NCBI GenBank assembly: GCA_017550405.1 | Contig: JAFZPH010000053.1 | Location: forward strand, 44,108 to 108,107 | DNA length: 64,000 nt | Source of the DNA: Bacteroidales bacterium | GTDB taxonomy: Bacteria; Bacteroidota; Bacteroidia; Bacteroidales; P3 | Reading direction: 5' to 3' | Part shown: positions 61,903 through 64,000 of the stretch, in pieces | How positions within the stretch are numbered: the stretch's first letter is position 1 | Layout of the letters: every line of letters begins with the position of its first letter | The notes under the pieces: model-generated | Database searches by the model: none | Told to the model about the DNA's origin: nothing | The model's input: only the letters and a program-made list of their open reading frames with translations | Position numbers and translations under genes: made by a program

Positions 61903-63114
61903 TTACTTTCCGAAAACCTTGGCGGCCTCGTCCATCTTCACCGGCACATCCACACCAAACGGACAGCGCTCCATGCAGCTGCCGCAATGGGTACACTCCG
62001 ACGCATGGTGTGGCAGTGCATCGTATTTCGCCTGCAATTCGGGTGTCAGCCCCTCGTTCTGGGCCTTGTCGAGCATTTCATTCACCTTGGCGATGGGAAT
62101 TCCTTGCGGGCAGGGCGAGCAGTGGTTGCAATAGGTGCACTGCCCTCCCTTGTCGGCCTTGGCGGGCTGCATCACCGCGGTATAGTCTTTCTCAGCCTCG
62201 GTGGCATGCAGATAGTGCAAATCCGCCTTCAACTCCTCCAGATTGTCCACACCCAGTATGCAGGTCGCGATGCAGGGCTTGGCCAGGCAATAGGCTATGC
62301 ACTGTTCCGGCGTGAACGCCACGCCCAGCGGCGAGGTCTTCTGGTCCAGCAGTCGGCCGCCGCCGCCGAAGGTCTTCATCACGGTGATGCCGATATGATG
62401 CGTCGCGCAATAGTCATACAGCTCCACACGCACCGGGTCGATGCCTCCTTGCAGGTTCTCCATGGCACCCTCCTCCCAGGGGATGGCGCCGCCCCGCAGC
62501 CGGTCGAAGGCGGGGTTCAGCGAGAACATGATCACCTCTATCCAGCCGCTCTTGGCGGCCATCAGTGCCACCTCGGCATTGTGGCTGCTCACTCCGATAT
62601 GCTGTATCTTGCCCTCTTTCTTCAGCTGGAACACATAGTCTAAGAATGGGCTCCCCTCCAGCTCGTTCCACTCGTCGGGGCTGTCGGTGATATGTATCAT
62701 GCCCACCTCTATATGGTCGGTGCCCAGCCGCTCCAGCAGGTCTTCAAAGCCCTGCTTGGTCTCCTCCACGTCGCGGGTGCGGCTGTGCTGCCCCTCTTTG
62801 AATATCGTGCCTATATGGCCCTGAATAATCATCTTGTCGCGACGGCCTTTCAGCGCAGCCCCGATGTTCGAGCGTGTCTTCGGGTTGGCATCGTAGATGT
62901 CGATATAGTTCATGCCGCTGTCCAACGCCATGTCCATCAGTGCTATCGAGCCTGCCGTATCCAGCTTCTCAAAGCCCCCGCAGCCAATGCTCAGCTCGCT
63001 CACTTCCAGCCCAGTGTTGCCCAACGGGCGGTAAGTCATAGAGTTTTTAGGGGTCTGTTTGCAGCCCACCGTCAGCACCAACGCCGACAACGCAATCATA
63101 AAGTATCTTTTCAT
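61903..63114 (-). CDS. Aldo/keto reductase with C-terminal [4Fe-4S] ferredoxin domain and a lipoprotein signal
   Basis: 403 residues. N-terminal sequence MKRYFMIALSALVLTVGC is a lipoprotein signal, followed after 8 residues by the normal start of an aldo/keto reductase (MTYRPLGNTGLEVSELSIGCGGF). The barrel shows MNYIDIYDANPKTRSNIG, MIIQGHIGTIF, IEVGMIHITDSPDEW, IGVSSHNAEVALMAAKSGWIEVIMFSLNPAFD. The catalytic Tyr and Lys of classic AKRs appear as Asn and His, as I recall for this subclass. Two Cys clusters at the C-terminus (CTYCNHCSPC and CTHCGSCMERCP) suit two [4Fe-4S] clusters. A cytosolic start at 63039 is possible but would ignore the clear signal peptide. Substrate unknown. Confidence 0.85.
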   Translation of the reverse strand: MKRYFMIALSALVLTVGCKQTPKNSMTYRPLGNTGLEVSELSIGCGGFEKLDTAGSIALMDMALDSGMNYIDIYDANPKTRSNIGAALKGRRDKMIIQGHIGTIFKEGQHSRTRDVEETKQGFEDLLERLGTDHIEVGMIHITDSPDEWNELEGSPFLDYVFQLKKEGKIQHIGVSSHNAEVALMAAKSGWIEVIMFSLNPAFDRLRGGAIPWEEGAMENLQGGIDPVRVELYDYCATHHIGITVMKTFGGGGRLLDQKTSPLGVAFTPEQCIAYCLAKPCIATCILGVDNLEELKADLHYLHATEAEKDYTAVMQPAKADKGGQCTYCNHCSPCPQGIPIAKVNEMLDKAQNEGLTPELQAKYDALPHHASECTHCGSCMERCPFGVDVPVKMDEAAKVFGK

Positions 63115-63184
63115 ATCAATGTAAATTATTTCGTCAATAACGCTATCCATAACGGCTCCCGACCCCTTTTATTGTATAACCAAC

Positions 63185-63213
63185 AAAAAACTCCCTGCCG
63201 TCGTGGCAGGGAG
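63185..63213 (-). terminator. Rho-independent terminator downstream of the FISUMP gene
   Basis: On the minus strand CTCCCTGCC pairs with GGCAGGGAG around ACGAC and is followed by TTTTTT. It lies 198 bases behind the FISUMP stop, after the palindromic repeats, and 71 bases before the aldo/keto reductase ATG. Confidence 0.9.
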
Positions 63214-63265
63214 CCTCTTTTGGGGTTGTGGCAGACTATGCCTGCTGTTGTTTCTGTTGTCTGTT

Positions 63266-63391
63266 GTGGCGGATTTGCAATCCGCCACTGCTGATGTTAC
63301 GGATTTGCAATCCGTAACGCATTGTATTTTAATTTAAAACGGATTGCAAATCCTTATAATCTGTTGTGGCGGATTGCAAATCCGCCACAAC
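63266..63391. repeat. Cluster of four palindromic units built on CGGATTTGCAATCCG
   Basis: Unit 1 (63266-63288) and unit 2 (63296-63318) are perfect palindromes with a 10-bp stem around TGC; the outer arms differ (GTGGCGG/CCGCCAC versus GTTACGG/CCGTAAC) but stay complementary. Unit 3 (about 63337-63352) is degenerate. Unit 4 (63363-63391) has the centre reversed (GATTGCAAATC) and a 13-bp stem. They lie directly behind the FISUMP gene. No transposase is nearby. Confidence 0.85.
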
Positions 63392-63410
63392 GGGGGACAA
63401 GGGTAAGGTT

Positions 63411-64000
63411 CTACTCCGCAGAACGCACAGCCCGGACAGGTTGACCGCATCTGCGGCTGATGCCGTTCAAGTACGGGCTGCCCGAACCGAAGCCAATTTC
63501 CCACGCGGTGAACGGGAGGCCTGGGTCGAGCGAACTCGACCAGTAGTAGCCGTAGTTCCCGCCGCCGGGGATATTACTGTCCCAACGACAGCTGGCGGCG
63601 GGGAGGAAGAGGCTGTTGCCGTTAGTGCCGGTGAAGAGTTGTCCGTTCACCCCGTTCTGTGTGGTCCAAGTGGCTGTAGTGTTATCCAACAACTCTTGCC
63701 ACTCCTCTTTTGTCGGTGTGCGGCCGCCATAGTTGGCGGTGGCGGCATCGTCACCTGGCTGCAATATGGTCAGGTTGTCGGTGAAGCCGTTGTAGCCAAA
63801 AACTGAATTGTTGCAGTATTTGGTGAGTTGGCGACCGTCCCCGTTGCAGTAGATGTAGGTGCTCCAGTCATAGACCTCTTTAGGTTGGGTCTCGCCCCAG
63901 GCAAAGTAGTCGCCATAGTCCTCCGGCGAGGTGGCGCCCACATTACGTGTTGCCCACAACAGCCCGCTCGGCAGGCCGAGGTCCACCCAGTCCGGGTCGG
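63411..64000 (-). CDS. FISUMP-domain protein (partial, continues past the window end)
   Basis: The frame is open to base 64000; about 196 residues are visible and the N-terminus is outside. The visible part begins DPDWVDLGLPSGLLWATRNVGATSPEDYGDYFAWGETQPKEVYDWSTYIYC, the signature of the Fibrobacter succinogenes major paralogous (FISUMP) domain, continuing RTPTKEEWQELLDNTT, FTGTNGNSLFLPAA, YYWSSS and ending GQPVRAVRSAE. Found at the end of surface lipoproteins of Bacteroidales and Fibrobacter. A GTG at 63986 is an internal Val, not a start. Confidence 0.88.
   Translation of the reverse strand, partial: DPDWVDLGLPSGLLWATRNVGATSPEDYGDYFAWGETQPKEVYDWSTYIYCNGDGRQLTKYCNNSVFGYNGFTDNLTILQPGDDAATANYGGRTPTKEEWQELLDNTTATWTTQNGVNGQLFTGTNGNSLFLPAASCRWDSNIPGGGNYGYYWSSSLDPGLPFTAWEIGFGSGSPYLNGISRRCGQPVRAVRSAE

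Noticed and set aside
63266..63391. CRISPR array
   Set aside because: Units are palindromes that differ in their outer arms and centre orientation, gaps are 7 to about 20 bases, and no cas gene is present.

Overview
The window looks like a chromosome segment of an uncultured member of the order Bacteroidales (phylum Bacteroidota). The evidence is internal: promoters with the Bacteroidetes -7 element TAnnTTTG, type IX secretion sorting domains (types A and B), a fimbrillin-type lipoprotein, FISUMP-type surface domains, paired half-size chromate transporters, LytTR/LytS regulation, and a 29-residue basic ribosomal protein next to HU and RNase G. I cannot place it below the order. There is no rRNA operon, prophage, CRISPR array or recognisable transposase.

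Layout. 1-6831: two secreted proteins (a partial type B-sorted protein and a 1750-residue fibronectin-III protein with a type A tail) around a universal stress protein. 6863-11717: dnaG, a sigma-54 activator and aroA. 11800-13339: two chromate transporter halves, then yajC. 13398-20693: a regulated RND efflux operon (TetR, TolC, lipoprotein adaptor, a four-helix-bundle protein, the RND pump, a PII-like protein) closed by a terminator. 20764-20876: a possible small RNA. 21020-33651: a TPR protein, topA, a two-domain glycosyltransferase, an outer-membrane protein, coaD, recG, a GNAT enzyme, mltG, SRP RNA, a ZIP transporter and prfB.

From 34034 to 55614 everything is on the minus strand. This part holds a LytS/LytTR pair, an ABC-2 export operon (TolC, HlyD, two permeases, no ATPase), a lipoprotein, tcdA, a LacZ-like protein that has lost both catalytic glutamates, a partial lysine-fermentation set (kamD, kamE, one CoA-transferase subunit), a GH25 lysozyme, rng, the small ribosomal protein, HU, a CPBP protease and tRNA-Arg(CCG). 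luxS and mtnN follow and together form the activated-methyl recycling step. 56459-64000 holds an RprX-like sensor kinase, a fimbrillin-like protein with its small partner, GT9 and DUF4254 genes, a lipoprotein-anchored aldo/keto reductase with ferredoxin-type clusters, and a FISUMP protein cut by the window end.

The most unusual content lies between genes. Several families of dispersed repeats can be recognised by comparing places inside the window: a leader repeat shared by aroA and kamE, a 335-bp element with long perfect terminal inverted repeats and a relative behind prfB, a degenerate TCGTTA-rich block in two places, TTTCA-type repeats flanking the four-helix-bundle gene, and covarying palindromes built on CGGATTTGCAATCCG. 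Among the proteins, the LacZ-like pseudoenzyme, the coaD/recG junction without a normal start codon and the exported Fe-S aldo/keto reductase deserve most attention.
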